Source of the DNA: Pestalotiopsis fici W106-1
Lineage: Eukaryota > Ascomycota > Sordariomycetes > Amphisphaeriales > Sporocadaceae
Direction of reading: 5' to 3'
DNA: 64,000 nt
Assembly: GCF_000516985.1 (NCBI RefSeq)
Contig: NW_006917091.1
Span: 4,485,022-4,549,021, forward strand
Shown: positions 62,717 through 64,000 of the stretch, in pieces
How the letters are laid out: every line of letters begins with the position of its first letter
Numbering within the stretch: the first letter of the stretch is position 1
Translations under genes and position numbers: made by a program
Notes under the pieces: model-generated
Seen by the model: the letters and a program-made list of their open reading frames with translations, nothing else
The model's database searches: none
Told to the model about the DNA's origin: nothing

Positions 62717-64000
62717 ATGGCTGCCGACCTGTCGTCGAGAGAGACTCGACACGATCGTCGCGGCTCTCGCGGCCTCGACAATTCGGTCGCCTCTGTCTTC
62801 GACCCTGCACTGGACCATACTATCAGGCAATTATTTGAACAACAGGCCGACATCCAAGCAAAACTTGCTGCTTTACTACCCGCCAAATATGTCCCGAATT
62901 CACATCTCGAGCGTAACATGCTACGCCTCAAGCTGATGGCACTTGAGATATACGCACAGAATCAAAGTCAGTATATAGTTAACACCGCCCCCAAAAAAAA
63001 GACATTCCGATAACACGAAATCCGTGTCTCCTGCTGACACAACATCTGTTCAACCAAAAAGACCTCTCAACGACAGCCCCAATCCTGTCCGAGGTTGAAG
63101 AAGCCCGCACGCTACAATACAAATGTGAATGCATAGAGAGTTTGTTGATAGACCGAGGTAGGCATCTTCCATACTATGCAGAGGAAATACACGAAATTAA
63201 ACCCACATCTTGTCGCTAGGCGTGGATATACATGACCCAAAGTTGCTAGAAACCCTCAAGTCATATGTCAAGGACGATGCACCATTGGGGTTTGGCGCAT
63301 GGATCGATAAAAACATTTCCCACCATGATCCAGTGTTTCGCAGCTGGAGGATGAGAGAATCGCTGCCGCTCATATCACGAAACCAAGCGTCGTATAAATG
63401 TTGGGATGACCGCTGCGTCAACTATATATACGGGTTTTCCAGCCCAGATGACCGGGATCGGCACCTCAGAGAGCACCGGTCTCCCGTCCGGGGAGATTCG
63501 GGCATCTCTGTTGGCAGCGTTGTTCCCATGGCCTTTCAAGACCCGGTGCCGGTGCGATCTTTTGTTTCGGACCAGCTTCATAAGAGTCCGCCAGTGGCTC
63601 TACCGCGTCTCACGGTCCCGGCGACCTTGCCACCTTTGGCCGCCGTCAACCAGCCGCGAGATCGGCGCGAATCGCTCGCAGGATTTGGGCTTGTGCATGA
63701 GCTACCGATACAACAGAGAGGCTCCGTGGACTCGGAAGTCGACCCGCTTCTGCCACCCCTCAAGAGAAGTCGCGTTGGTTATGGGCGGCTGGAGTCAATT
63801 GGCGAGCTGAGACTTCCCCGTGAGTCAGGGCCATGCTTGCGCTGCAAAGTTCAAGCAAAGCCGTGCGACTCCCAGGACAACTGTCACTTTTGTCTCGAAC
63901 CTCCCATGTCTCCGAATGAAGACTTTTGGCATGTTCTGGGATGCCAAAGAACGTCCTTGGCGGCCTTGGCTGATCATATGCTGCCAGAACTTTTGTCCCC
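62717..64000 (+). CDS. Zinc-finger-like fungal protein, 3' end outside the window
   Basis: Start of a gene that runs past the window edge. Exons: 62717-62966, 63062-63157 and 63220 onward, with introns of 95 nt (GTCAGT donor) and 62 nt (GTAGGC donor); frame is kept and no stop occurs up to 64000. The N-terminal part is helical and charged (FDPALDHTIRQLFEQQADIQ). The third exon has a finger-like segment, YKCWDDRCVNYIYGF with histidines in DRHLREH. Further on is a Cys cluster CLRCKVQAKPC-x5-CHFC, which resembles a Zn2Cys6 cluster with the sixth cysteine missing at the usual spacing; a Cys occurs 19 residues later in VLGC. A Pro/Arg-rich linker with a KRSR basic patch lies between. It is probably nuclear, but DNA binding is inferred. 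Confidence 0.78.

Overview
The window is nuclear DNA of a filamentous ascomycete (Pezizomycotina, most likely Sordariomycetes; I cannot name the species). The evidence is short spliceosomal introns of mostly 55-145 nt with GTRNGT donors, GC-balanced genes separated by 1-5 kb pyrimidine-rich gaps, families typical of moulds (Zn2Cys6 regulators, a large C2H2 protein, an Flc/TRP-like channel, a PAN/apple protein with a Ser/Thr-rich stalk), and a sharply bounded AT-rich transposon block that has lost CA/TG but kept CG, which is the mark of repeat-induced point mutation (RIP).

Layout. 3.4-5.1 kb: Zn2Cys6 regulator (+). 6.8-7.7 kb: small DUF202 membrane protein (-). 10.4-14.0 kb: 1091-residue C2H2 zinc-finger protein (+). 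18.2-20.5 kb: Flc-family membrane protein (+). 21.1-22.8 kb: unrecognised protein with a mitochondrial-type N terminus (+). 23.5-25.1 kb: Yra1/Aly-type mRNA export adaptor (+). 25.4-26.5 kb: short-chain dehydrogenase (-), divergent from an intronless Zn2Cys6 regulator at 27.0-28.5 kb (+). 29.1-31.4 kb: six-exon PAN/apple protein (-). 32.4-52.8 kb: transposon island without host genes. 54.3-55.7 kb: ethanolamine kinase (+). 57.4 kb: intron-containing tRNA-Tyr (+). 62.7 kb to the window end: start of a zinc-finger protein cut by the edge (+).

The island is a nested set. A piggyBac-like DNA transposon (about 2.9 kb once insertions are removed) is the host. Copia element A (+) sits near its left end, Gypsy element C (+) sits inside its transposase frame, and a second copy of the same Copia family, B (-), sits at its right end. 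A 291-bp element D with normal base composition lies inside Copia A. A, B, C and D each have exact 5-bp target duplications (ATTAT, GATAC, ATAAA, ATTAA). A without D is 5262 bp and B is 5263 bp, which supports all of these borders. The coding frames of the three large elements and of the piggyBac host are destroyed by RIP.

The genes do not form one pathway. The only pair that may work together is the dehydrogenase and the adjacent Zn2Cys6 regulator, which share a 551-bp divergent promoter carrying several CGGAA motifs. All gene models are predictions by eye from splice signals and reading-frame continuity.
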